Source: CAYXDO01 sp964463485 (GTDB lineage Bacteria; Myxococcota; Kuafuiibacteriia; Kuafuiibacteriales; Kuafuiibacteriaceae). Taken from it: a DNA stretch of 64,000 nt. The stretch lies in contig CAYXDO010000017.1 of NCBI GenBank assembly GCA_964463485.1, positions 1 to 64,000 on the forward strand. The letters are read 5' to 3'. Made by a program: the position numbers and the translations under genes. A model generated the notes under the pieces. The model worked only from the letters and a program-made list of their open reading frames with translations. It had not been told where the DNA came from and did not search any database. Positions 38,000 to 46,283 of this stretch are shown here, one piece after another. Within the stretch, counting starts at the first letter, position 1, and the number at the start of each line of letters is the position of its first letter.

Positions 38000-38818
38000 T
38001 CAGCGCTTGTGCTTTTGGGCGACCATCATCTTGGCCGAGACTTCGTTGCCTCCGAGTCGCCGCTGCACCCAGGTGAGGACGTTCGGCATCAGCGGAAACA
38101 GATATCCACCTAGCACTTGCTCGAACGCTGCCACATCCAGCTCTGCGAGATCCCGTTCGATGGCCCTGAGAACTCCATTCGCCACCTGCTCCGGTGTCCT
38201 CGTGCCCGCTCCGGCCGGGAGCTCGACCCCAGTCTCCGCGAACATTCCGGCGCCACGGATGAAACCTGGAAACACCGTCGACACGCCGACGCCGTGCTCG
38301 CGCAGGTCCTCCCGCAGCGCGAACGCGAACCCGCGCATCCCGAACTTGGTGCAGCTGTAGAGGCTCTGGGTCTGCGTCGCGACCTTGCCCGAGATCGACG
38401 AGATGAAGACGATGTGGCCCTTCTTCCGCTGCACCATCGAGCTGACGAGCCCACGCGCCGTTTGGATCGGCGCACGCAAGTTGACGTCGAGCGCTCGGTC
38501 GATCTGTTCCTCGTCGAACTCTGTGATCGGGCCGCTCGACGGGATCGCCGCATTCAAGATCGCGACGTCGACCGGCCCCGCCTCTTCAACGAGCCGCTGT
38601 ACGTCCGATCGCTGGGAGAGGTCGGCGACGATGACCCGTCCTCCGAGCTCCTGTGCTAGAGGCTCTAAGACCTCCCGTCGTCGACCGGAGAGCACCACGG
38701 AGAGGCCCCGCTTGCCGAAGGCGCGTGCGATCGCGGCGCCGATGCCTCCGTTCGCGCCGGTGATGAGAACCGAAGATCCCGCAGCCAAATCCACTCGGCC
38801 GACGTAGCGAAGGCGCAT
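38000..38818 (-). CDS. short-chain dehydrogenase/reductase
   Basis: About 272 residues from the ATG at 38818; a TTG 12 bp upstream is less likely. Classical SDR signatures: nucleotide-binding VLITGANGGIGAAIARAF, the NAA-type ILNAAIPSSG, the catalytic Ser in VFISSISG, and the YxxxK pair in LYSCTKFGMRGF. The cofactor preference is probably NADP(H) because Arg residues (SGRRREV) follow the second strand. Substrate unknown. It lies after the poly-Asn lipoprotein gene on the same strand. Confidence 0.92.
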   Translation of the reverse strand: MRLRYVGRVDLAAGSSVLITGANGGIGAAIARAFGKRGLSVVLSGRRREVLEPLAQELGGRVIVADLSQRSDVQRLVEEAGPVDVAILNAAIPSSGPITEFDEEQIDRALDVNLRAPIQTARGLVSSMVQRKKGHIVFISSISGKVATQTQSLYSCTKFGMRGFAFALREDLREHGVGVSTVFPGFIRGAGMFAETGVELPAGAGTRTPEQVANGVLRAIERDLAELDVAAFEQVLGGYLFPLMPNVLTWVQRRLGGNEVSAKMMVAQKHKR

Positions 38819-38902
38819 TGGTTTGCGCAATCGAAGGAATGCGCCGACGACTGAAGGAGAAGAGCGAAGGGGGAAGGGTGAGGCGGCCTGGGCCGCCTCG
38901 GA

Positions 38903-41428
38903 TCACTGCAACGCGATGTCGAGGAAGTACGTGGGGACGACGGTCTGCTCGTTATAGCCAGCGACCCGAAGGTAGTAGGTGCCAGGAGCGAGGTTGGTCG
39001 CGGCAGCATCTCCACCAGGGCCACCGACGATGGCCGAGCAGTACACTCGATTGGCCACGTCGATGTCGTCGTTTTCGGCGATCGCTACGCCGGTCCCGTC
39101 CACGAGTTGAATGAACGTGTCACCAAAGGCCTCGCAGCTCGTCGGATCACCGAAGTGGCTGTAGGTCTGGGCGCGCAGCGTCCGGTTGGCTCCGGCGGGG
39201 ATCTCGAACTGGAACCAGTCCTCGTCCTCGATCCGAATGGTGCCCGCGAACGAGTAGGTGAGACCGCTCTGCGCCATGGGCGTAGCCTCCGTGCGCGAGT
39301 TGTTCGGCTCGACCTCGCTCACGAAGCCAGTCTCCCAACCGCACACCGAGGAGCAGCCGTCGCCGTTTGCAGGGTTGGCGTCGTCGCAGATCTCACTTGC
39401 GAGCGTCTCGATGACTCCATTGCCACATCGCGGATCGACGATCCCGATTTGGATGGGCATCTGCGCCGCAGGCTGACCGTAGATGTTCTCGACTGTGAGG
39501 TAGTAGGTGCCCGGCGCGAGGTCCGCCGCGAAGCCGGTGACCCGTGGGTCGAGGAACGCGCAGATGATCGATCCGTCTTGAGCCTGGAACGTGTCGAAAC
39601 GTCCAAGAGGCGCCCACTGGGCGTCCCACAGCGCGAGGCCGGGGTACGGAGCGCAATCCGTGGTGTCGCCGATCGTGGCGGTCAACGCCGAGCCTGGATT
39701 CACGATGTGGATTTCGTAGGCGCGGATGTCTGTCTCGCTTCGGATGTCGACGGTGGTGTTGAGTCCAGGCGGGCTGATCACTGCGACCGGCTCGGCGATG
39801 CAGGTAGCGTTGCAGCCGTCGCCCGCCGTGGTGTTGCTGTCGTCGCAGACTTCGCCGTCTTCGATGATGCCGTTGCCGCAGCCGGGTCCGAAGATTCGGA
39901 TATCGACTTGGTACTGCGTCAGGTCGGTGTAGCCGAAGACTTGGACGTAGTAGGTGCCGGGGCCGAGCTCTTGAGGCGGAATCTTGGAGCACGTGTTACC
40001 ACCCTGCGTGTCGATGTCATCGTTGCCCGCGAAGGCTTCGAACGAGTCGTCGAGGATGAGGAGCAAGCTGTCGTTGTTCGGCGGCAGGCACTCTGGGGCA
40101 GCAGGTACGCCGAGCGTAGCCTCGACGTAGGCGGTCGAGGTGAGCGTGAGCTGGATGTAGCGGCTGGTGCCCTCCGCGAGCATGCCGCTGAAGGACTGCG
40201 CGCCGTCGGGTCCGGTCAGCGTTCCGTCGATCTCGGCCTGGCAGGTCGCGTTGCAGCCGTCGCCGGCGGTGGTGTTCTCATCGTCGCACTGCTCGCTGCG
40301 ACCGGCCTCGGTGATGCCGTTGCCGCAGCCGGGCTCGACGAGCTCGACGGTGAGGACGTAGCTGCCCGTCGCGATGTTGCCTTGGCCGTCGTCGTAGCCG
40401 CGGACGGACAGGTAGTAGGTGCCGGCGGGGAGGTTCTGTGCGTAGTCGGCGGTGGCTGCGCTGATGCGGGAGCAGTACTGGCCGCCCTGCGTGTTGATGT
40501 CGTCATTCTCGCCGAGGACGGTCTCGCCGTCGGGGCCGTAGAGCGCGAGGATCGTGTCGACCGTGCAGCCCATGCCATCGTCGTCGTTCGTCTGCGCGAT
40601 CAAGTTGCCGCCTTCGGGCACGGTGATCACGTAGAAGTCGACGTCGCCGGCCGGATCGAGCGCGCCTTCGGCGGTGTCGGTGAAGGTGCTGGCCGTTTGG
40701 TACGTGTCGTTGGGCTCGGCATCGTCTGCGCCGAACTTCGTCACGGTGACCTGCTCCGTATCGGGCGTGCCTTCGCCGTTGGCGGTCAGCTTGAAGGTCG
40801 TGGTGTCGGCGATGGTGATCCGGAAGGTACCGCTCGCGGTCCCCGGGAAGCCGGCCGCCATGACGCCGTTGGCTTCGAGCATGGTGCCGGTCGTGTTCAT
40901 CGCCTCCCAGCTGAGCGTCACTTCTTGGGTTGCGCCGGAGAACATTCGTGGCGCGACGGTGAAGGAGGTGATCGAGGGCGCTCCCCCCATCACCTGGGTC
41001 GCGGTGACGGTGACCTCGGAGGATTTCACGTCGGTGCCGTTCTTGGCCTCGAGCTTGAACGTGTTCGAAGCTTCGGCGAGCGGCGCGGTGAAGGAGCCTG
41101 CGGCGACCGCGTTGGCCGGCGCCATGTGAAGCTGGATGTCGCCCTTGAAGATGCGAACCTCAGCGGCGTTCTGCGTGGCCCACGACAGCACAGTGGTCCC
41201 GCCGATCGTTCCCGCCATTGGAATCGCACCAAATGACGCGATCACTACGGAGTTGTTGTTGTTGTTGTTGTTATTGTTGTTGTTGTTGTTGTTGTTGTTG
41301 TTCGGTTTGTTGTTGTTGTTGTTGTCGTCTTCGTCGCCGCCACAAGCAGCCACGAGCAACAGGGCCGGCAGCCCGAGCAACAACAGCCCGGACCTAAGCC
41401 CCCCCATAGTCGTCGATGTCATTCGCAT
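38903..41428 (-). CDS. large poly-Asn surface lipoprotein with PPC and Cys-rich (DUF4215) modules
   Basis: 841 residues. Signal with lipobox LVAAC (Cys29), then a DEDD..N5-KP-N17 low-complexity run (encoded by GTT/AAC repeats) that probably acts as a spacer from the membrane. Next come Ig-like beta domains (about 60-230). Then repeating units alternate pre-peptidase C-terminal-like domains (GTYYLSVRGYDDGQGNIATGSYVLTVEL) with the Cys-rich 'CGNGI.E....CDD.N...GDGCNATC' modules characteristic of Myxococcota. It likely serves in adhesion or calcium-dependent surface binding; no catalytic site is seen. Confidence 0.9.
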   Translation of the reverse strand: MRMTSTTMGGLRSGLLLLGLPALLLVAACGGDEDDNNNNNKPNNNNNNNNNNNNNNNNNSVVIASFGAIPMAGTIGGTTVLSWATQNAAEVRIFKGDIQLHMAPANAVAAGSFTAPLAEASNTFKLEAKNGTDVKSSEVTVTATQVMGGAPSITSFTVAPRMFSGATQEVTLSWEAMNTTGTMLEANGVMAAGFPGTASGTFRITIADTTTFKLTANGEGTPDTEQVTVTKFGADDAEPNDTYQTASTFTDTAEGALDPAGDVDFYVITVPEGGNLIAQTNDDDGMGCTVDTILALYGPDGETVLGENDDINTQGGQYCSRISAATADYAQNLPAGTYYLSVRGYDDGQGNIATGSYVLTVELVEPGCGNGITEAGRSEQCDDENTTAGDGCNATCQAEIDGTLTGPDGAQSFSGMLAEGTSRYIQLTLTSTAYVEATLGVPAAPECLPPNNDSLLLILDDSFEAFAGNDDIDTQGGNTCSKIPPQELGPGTYYVQVFGYTDLTQYQVDIRIFGPGCGNGIIEDGEVCDDSNTTAGDGCNATCIAEPVAVISPPGLNTTVDIRSETDIRAYEIHIVNPGSALTATIGDTTDCAPYPGLALWDAQWAPLGRFDTFQAQDGSIICAFLDPRVTGFAADLAPGTYYLTVENIYGQPAAQMPIQIGIVDPRCGNGVIETLASEICDDANPANGDGCSSVCGWETGFVSEVEPNNSRTEATPMAQSGLTYSFAGTIRIEDEDWFQFEIPAGANRTLRAQTYSHFGDPTSCEAFGDTFIQLVDGTGVAIAENDDIDVANRVYCSAIVGGPGGDAAATNLAPGTYYLRVAGYNEQTVVPTYFLDIALQ
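41252..41323. repeat. GTT/AAC triplet repeat encoding poly-Asn
   Basis: A nearly pure run of GTT on the plus strand (AAC codons on the minus strand), broken once by ATT and by a CGGTTT (Lys-Pro) interruption. It lies in the N-terminal spacer of the lipoprotein. Triplet units keep the reading frame if copies are gained or lost, so it should vary in length without switching the gene off. Confidence 0.92.
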
Positions 41429-41528
41429 GATTCTCCTGGCGTGATGGTCTCCCGCGCGGCGGAACTAGCCCACGAGGGAGGCGACTGGGTCAAGAGCGAC
41501 GTGGCTCCATCGTTCGCTCGTCCGACCC

Positions 41529-43568
41529 TCAGAAAGCAGCCGATAGAAAACCGACGCTCCTGAGCACGGGCCCCACCGACACGTCGAGCTCGGCGTCGGA
41601 CGCGATGACATTCTTCTGCACCAGCTCGAAGTGGTAGCGAGCCGACAGTGCCCCGATGGAGTAGTCGAACGTGATGTACGGCCGGAGCTTCGTCGTTTCG
41701 TAGTCGACGAAGTCGGGCGCTCCGCCAGCGTACGTTCCGCTTCGGCCGACTTCGTTCCACGCATCGAATCCAAGCCCGAGCTCGACCGAGAGCTCCTCGA
41801 AGGGCCGCGCGCTCGCGCCCACTTTGGCCCGGAAGATCCCAGCTTCGTAGTCGTCTTCGTCGAAGAGGTCGCTTCGGAGGTCGGTGTCGACGATGTACTT
41901 CGCCTTGGCCAACAGCTTCGCGCCAGGCCACCACGTGGGCTTCAGCGTTGCCTTGCCCACGAACAGCATCGAACGCCGGCCCTGATCCCTCGCGTAGACG
42001 GTCCTCAAATCTCGCCCGCGGTCGTTGGTGTTCGCGTAGCTGTAGAGATCGGTGTCAGTGAAGCCAGTGAAGCCGCCGAAGCCCGGATACACGTCCATGT
42101 CTCGGCCCTGCTGGTCGGTGTTGTATTCGATCAGCGTGGCCTCGACGCTCGCGTCGACGAAGTCGGAAGCCGCGTTGAACATCGCGGTCGCGCCGTGCCA
42201 ACCGACGACCGATTCGTAGAACACGTCGGTGAAGTCGATCAGCTCGTTGGCTACGTTGAGCGTCGGGACTTGGCCGCCGTCCATGAAGCCATCGGTGAGC
42301 AGGATGTCATCCTCTCGCCGCGCTCCGGCGACCGCGTTGAAGTCCGAGCCGATGTTGAAATATTCGAAGTCGAGCGACAGGCCGTCGCCCAGCAGGTCGG
42401 GCAGGCCCACGCGCAACGTCGCCGCGACGTCGGTGGTCGTGTCGAACACGACGTTGGAAAATCCAAGGCCTCCGCGCGCGAGGTTCGAGACGTAGGCGGG
42501 ATTCGGGTCGTTGTGCGACAACGCGAGCACACCCTTGATTCGCACGGGATCGATACTCGAGACCTCCGCGGTGAGCGAAGCATTGGCGCCCAAGAAACGA
42601 GGCTCCACGGCAGTGACGTAGTCGCGCGGGTCGGCCGTGTTGGAAGATCCAGGTGCGTCCGGGTCATCGAGATCGGCCTCCTCGTCGAGGGTCACCGCGG
42701 CATTGAGCGTCAAACGCACCGCGTCGAAGCTCTTCGGAGTGCCGACGCGTAAGGCGTAGATCGCGTCTCGAGCCCAGAACGGATTCGTCAAGAGCGGCTC
42801 CTCGAGCCCGTTGTAGTTCGCGGTTCCGAACAACTTGGCGAGCGCGATTCGAGCCACCAAGAGATCGAATCCGCCTGGTGACGCTGCCAAGAAGAGCCCC
42901 TTGGCGTTGAAGCGGTCGATGTAACGCACCTTCCCCACGGTGAACGCGTCGAAGTAGGACAGGTCGCTCGAGCCGGCCAAGAACCAGTCGAGAAACGGCA
43001 GCGGCTCGTTGATGCGTGCGTAAATGCCGCGAAGCTGCAAGGGCGCCGAGTGATTCTGGCCCAAGCTCTCGCCGCTCGCGTCCGCCGCGTCGGCGAGGTC
43101 TCCGTTTTCGAACCAATCGGCGAAGTCTTGACCGTAGCGAGATTGAATGCGGAAGCCGACTTCGATTCGGGGCGAAGGCCGCCCGATCAACGACAAGCCG
43201 AGCTCGGGGCAGGCGCCGTTGTCCCCGGAGTAGTTGTCTCCGCGCGGATGCGGATTGCCGTAGGTCACGCAGCCCTGACTCGAGTTGTTGCGGAAGAGCC
43301 ACTTGATGTAGGCGTCGGCCTTTAGCTCGATCGCCGAAGGCGCAGAAGCCGCCGGCTTGGCGCCCGCGCTCGCAGACTGCATCTCCTCACGAAGGTCGTC
43401 GCGCAGCTTCTCGATGTAGTCGAGCTGCGCGTCGTTGAAGGGCAGCTCGTCGGACGCGTTCGGCTGAGCGTCTGGAGCGACCTCGCCCTCGGCGGGCTCT
43501 TGGCCGAGGGGTGGCTCCTCGGCGCCTTCGGCCGCAAACAGCCCAAGACAAAGCAGAAGTGAATTCAT
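41529..43568 (-). CDS. outer-membrane beta-barrel protein (porin-like)
   Basis: About 679 residues from the ATG at 43568; a TTG 9 bp upstream is possible. Signal peptide MNSLLLCLGLFAAEGA. An Ala/Glu-rich segment and a short coiled coil (DAQLDYIEKLRDDLREEMQ) precede alternating amphipathic beta strands through to the aromatic-ending C-terminus (...GPVLRSVGFLSAAF), a barrel-assembly signal. Trimeric-porin-like coiled coil before the barrel is typical of long-chain or carbohydrate porins. It follows the glucodextranase-C-like gene closely, so they are probably one operon. Confidence 0.85.
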   Translation of the reverse strand: MNSLLLCLGLFAAEGAEEPPLGQEPAEGEVAPDAQPNASDELPFNDAQLDYIEKLRDDLREEMQSASAGAKPAASAPSAIELKADAYIKWLFRNNSSQGCVTYGNPHPRGDNYSGDNGACPELGLSLIGRPSPRIEVGFRIQSRYGQDFADWFENGDLADAADASGESLGQNHSAPLQLRGIYARINEPLPFLDWFLAGSSDLSYFDAFTVGKVRYIDRFNAKGLFLAASPGGFDLLVARIALAKLFGTANYNGLEEPLLTNPFWARDAIYALRVGTPKSFDAVRLTLNAAVTLDEEADLDDPDAPGSSNTADPRDYVTAVEPRFLGANASLTAEVSSIDPVRIKGVLALSHNDPNPAYVSNLARGGLGFSNVVFDTTTDVAATLRVGLPDLLGDGLSLDFEYFNIGSDFNAVAGARREDDILLTDGFMDGGQVPTLNVANELIDFTDVFYESVVGWHGATAMFNAASDFVDASVEATLIEYNTDQQGRDMDVYPGFGGFTGFTDTDLYSYANTNDRGRDLRTVYARDQGRRSMLFVGKATLKPTWWPGAKLLAKAKYIVDTDLRSDLFDEDDYEAGIFRAKVGASARPFEELSVELGLGFDAWNEVGRSGTYAGGAPDFVDYETTKLRPYITFDYSIGALSARYHFELVQKNVIASDAELDVSVGPVLRSVGFLSAAF

Positions 43569-43578
43569 GAGGAGCAAC

Positions 43579-44391
43579 TCAGCGACGAACGAAGCCGACT
43601 TCGGACAGCTTGGCCTTCTTCACGTCCGCGTTGCACTCGAACTTTGCCAACATCACATGCTGCGCGTCGGCCTCGTCGGCCTTGCCTTCGGCCTTGCCAG
43701 CCAACAGGTCCACGACCTGCGGGTCACCCAACCCGTCGCAGCCTCCGCCGAACCGGTGCTCCCCAGCCAACTCGTTGACACGCCGAGCCAAGATGTCTTC
43801 TGCGGCTGGAAATCCCTCCGCAGACAACATCAGCGCCTGCACACCCCAAGCCTTTGAGGGCTTGCCACCGAGCTCCGAAGCCTTGACCCGAGCCACCAGC
43901 TTCTTGCCCCGCGCTTCGGTGCGCGACGGGATCACGATTCGCTTCTTCAGGAACGACGCCTTGGCGTCGATCTCCCCCACGAGCTTGCTCGAGGGATGCG
44001 GCGAGATCAGCACGACCTTGTCCCAGTAAGAATCCCCCGCGAACTGAACCCAAGCACCTGGCACCGTCTTCTTCTCCCCGGAGCGCTTTTTGCCGTCGAT
44101 GTCCAAGTACACGTGCACGAGCTGGAGCGAAAAGCCGTTGCCGCCCCAGTCGCCGGAGTTGAACGGATCCGTGACCGGTTCGGCGAGCTCGACCTCGAGG
44201 ACGACGTCGTCCCCGTCCTCCCGGATCGTGAGCCCCAGCATGTCGAACGCCGCCGGCGTGTACGGCTTTCCAGTGGGATAGCTGATCTTGCCACCTCCGT
44301 TGTCGTCCCCCTTGGGATCCTTGAACTCGAGGGGTTCGGCGAGCGCCGAAGACGTCGCGAAAAGAGCAGCGAGCGCGAGGTGAGTCCGCAT
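43579..44391 (-). CDS. exported protein with glucodextranase C-terminal-like domain
   Basis: About 270 residues from the ATG at 44391, chosen because MRTHLALAALFATSSALA is a signal peptide. The body, 'EFKDPKGDDNGGGKISYPTGKPYTPAAFDMLGLTIREDGDDVVLEVEL...' with 'FSLQLVHVYLDIDGKKRSG', matches the carbohydrate-associated module found at the C-terminus of glucodextranases. It is stand-alone here. The C-terminus is acidic/Ala-rich (LLAGKAEGKADEADAQHVML). The stop lies about 11 bp before the barrel gene. Probably a periplasmic or surface carbohydrate-binding partner of that barrel. Confidence 0.82.
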   Translation of the reverse strand: MRTHLALAALFATSSALAEPLEFKDPKGDDNGGGKISYPTGKPYTPAAFDMLGLTIREDGDDVVLEVELAEPVTDPFNSGDWGGNGFSLQLVHVYLDIDGKKRSGEKKTVPGAWVQFAGDSYWDKVVLISPHPSSKLVGEIDAKASFLKKRIVIPSRTEARGKKLVARVKASELGGKPSKAWGVQALMLSAEGFPAAEDILARRVNELAGEHRFGGGCDGLGDPQVVDLLAGKAEGKADEADAQHVMLAKFECNADVKKAKLSEVGFVRR

Positions 44392-44522
44392 GCGCGCACA
44401 AAACGGGCAGTTCGGTCGCAAGTCAACCGACGGGCGGAGGACAAACCGCGCTCGCGCTCGGACCCGCACCGCGGCCACGCTGTGGACACCCACACGGATT
44501 CTGCGATGATTCGTGCTGGCTC

Positions 44523-46283
44523 ATGAGCCGCGGAGACGCCAAGCGGCCCGACCTGGGCCTCAACGACGAGCCCACCGAGTGGTCGGACGCGTCCGAGAGC
44601 GCACGCCGCAGGCACGGCGAAAAAACCGGTGACGTGCCCACCCGATCCATCCGTGAACCGGGAGACCGGCATCGACCCTCAGACGAACCCCCGGTTCGGG
44701 ACACCAGGATTGGCACGACCCTCGTGGGCCGGTACCGCGTCGAACAGCTCGTGGGCAAAGGCGGGATGGGGCGGGTGTACCTCGCCACTCAGCTTCCGCT
44801 CAACCGACCGGTCGCCGTCAAAATTCTGAGTCCTGAGTTCCAGAAGAAAGATCCCCAATTTCCTCGGCGGTTTTTTCTCGAGGCCGCGACCGCCGCGCAA
44901 CTCAACCATCCGAACACGATCACCGTCTTCGACTACGGAGAGACCGAAGAGGGCGAGCTCTTCATCGCGATGGAGTTTCTGAAGGGTCGCCCTTTGTCGC
45001 GGGCGATCTCGGCGGACGGGCCTTTTTCAGCCGAGCGCACGCTCCACGTGTCCATGCAAATCGTCCGGGCGCTTCGTGAAGCGCATCAAAAAGGTATCAT
45101 CCATCGGGATTTGAAACCCGGCAACATCATGCTCTTGGCCGAAGGTGACGACGTGGACTACGCCAAGGTCCTCGACTTCGGGCTGGTGAAGCTCTTCCAC
45201 ACCGACACGAGCAATCACCAGAAGCTCTTCGAACAACTCTCGAACGAGAACGACGCCGAAGAGGTCGGGGAGCTCACGCGGGCCGGCATGTTCCTCGGCT
45301 CTCCAAAGTATATGTCTCCGGAGCAGATCGAGGGTCGCCCGCTCGATCCGCGGACCGACATCTACTCACTCGGCGTAATCATGTTTCAGATGTTGGCGGG
45401 CCGCGTCCCCTTCCGCGGCAATGCCAGCGTCGAAATCATCTACAAACACGTCAATCAACCCGTCCCAGCGATCCACGAAGTGAACCCGGAGGCCGACGCG
45501 CCGCCCGAGCTCGAGCGACTCGTCGCTCGGTGCCTCGAAAAGAGCCAACACCTTCGGCCCGCGTCGATGGCCGACCTCCTGCTGGAGATGAAAGACGTCC
45601 GTCGGCTGATTACGGGCGTGAGCTCGGTGAGCGGCCTGTCGCTCGACTCGATCGGTCAGTACGCGGCGGCTTCCCTTCCCCCCGCCCCATCGCTTCCGCC
45701 CGCGACGGTGACTACACCCCCCAAGGAGGCCGCGTTCACCGATTCGGTCATCCCGGATGATGCGCCGAGCGTGCCACTCGAGCGTCGTTCCAACCCAGTC
45801 AAAGCCAATGCCCGACCCCCGGTGCGATGGGTTCCGATCGTTTTTGCGGGGCTCGCGTTACTGTCCGTTGGCATCGGTGCGTTCGTGCTCTCGCAGCCTG
45901 CGCCGGAGCCTCCCGTGGTCGCGCCGCCCGTGCCCGATCCGGAACCCGAGAGAGTGACGACTCAGATTCACTTCGAGAGTCGTCCCGACCAGGCCGACGT
46001 CTTCGAGAACGAGGTCCGAGTCGGCCGCACTCCGCTCGATCTCGAAGTCACCACCGCTCCGAACGACTCTCCGTCGCACCGCTTCGTGTTCAAGAAGGAA
46101 GGCTTTCACGACGAGCTCGTCGAGGAGCGCTTGGAGGGCGCGCGCCTGCGGATCGTGGCGACACTCAAACCCGTCGAGCCCGAGGTGAAGCCGCCGCCGC
46201 TGGTCGCTCCGAAGAGGTCTCCGTCCGTGAAGAAGACGGTGCCGCCAAAATCCCCGCCTGACTACAAAGAGAACCCATATTGA
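44523..46283 (+). CDS. Ser/Thr protein kinase with transmembrane segment and PEGA-like tail
   Basis: 586 residues. Eukaryotic-type kinase (about 65-360): Gly-rich VGKGGMGRVYLA, VAVKIL lysine, HRDLKPGNIM, the DFG in VLDFGLVKLF, and SPEQIEGRPLDPRTDIYSLGVIMFQML. All catalytic residues are present. The N-terminus is basic and unstructured. One transmembrane helix (about 435-455, IVFAGLALLSVGIGAFVLS) leads to a short extracytoplasmic PEGA-like domain (FESRPDQADVFENEVRVGRTPLDL). It overlaps the TonB-receptor gene at the stop codon (TTGATG), so they are coupled. It probably senses an external signal for the outer-membrane system encoded downstream. Confidence 0.95.
   Translation: MSRGDAKRPDLGLNDEPTEWSDASESARRRHGEKTGDVPTRSIREPGDRHRPSDEPPVRDTRIGTTLVGRYRVEQLVGKGGMGRVYLATQLPLNRPVAVKILSPEFQKKDPQFPRRFFLEAATAAQLNHPNTITVFDYGETEEGELFIAMEFLKGRPLSRAISADGPFSAERTLHVSMQIVRALREAHQKGIIHRDLKPGNIMLLAEGDDVDYAKVLDFGLVKLFHTDTSNHQKLFEQLSNENDAEEVGELTRAGMFLGSPKYMSPEQIEGRPLDPRTDIYSLGVIMFQMLAGRVPFRGNASVEIIYKHVNQPVPAIHEVNPEADAPPELERLVARCLEKSQHLRPASMADLLLEMKDVRRLITGVSSVSGLSLDSIGQYAAASLPPAPSLPPATVTTPPKEAAFTDSVIPDDAPSVPLERRSNPVKANARPPVRWVPIVFAGLALLSVGIGAFVLSQPAPEPPVVAPPVPDPEPERVTTQIHFESRPDQADVFENEVRVGRTPLDLEVTTAPNDSPSHRFVFKKEGFHDELVEERLEGARLRIVATLKPVEPEVKPPPLVAPKRSPSVKKTVPPKSPPDYKENPY

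Noticed and set aside
39107..41236. 709-codon open frame on the plus strand
   Set aside because: It is antisense to the poly-Asn lipoprotein; composition (Val/Arg/Ala/Gly) is a shadow of GC-rich codons.
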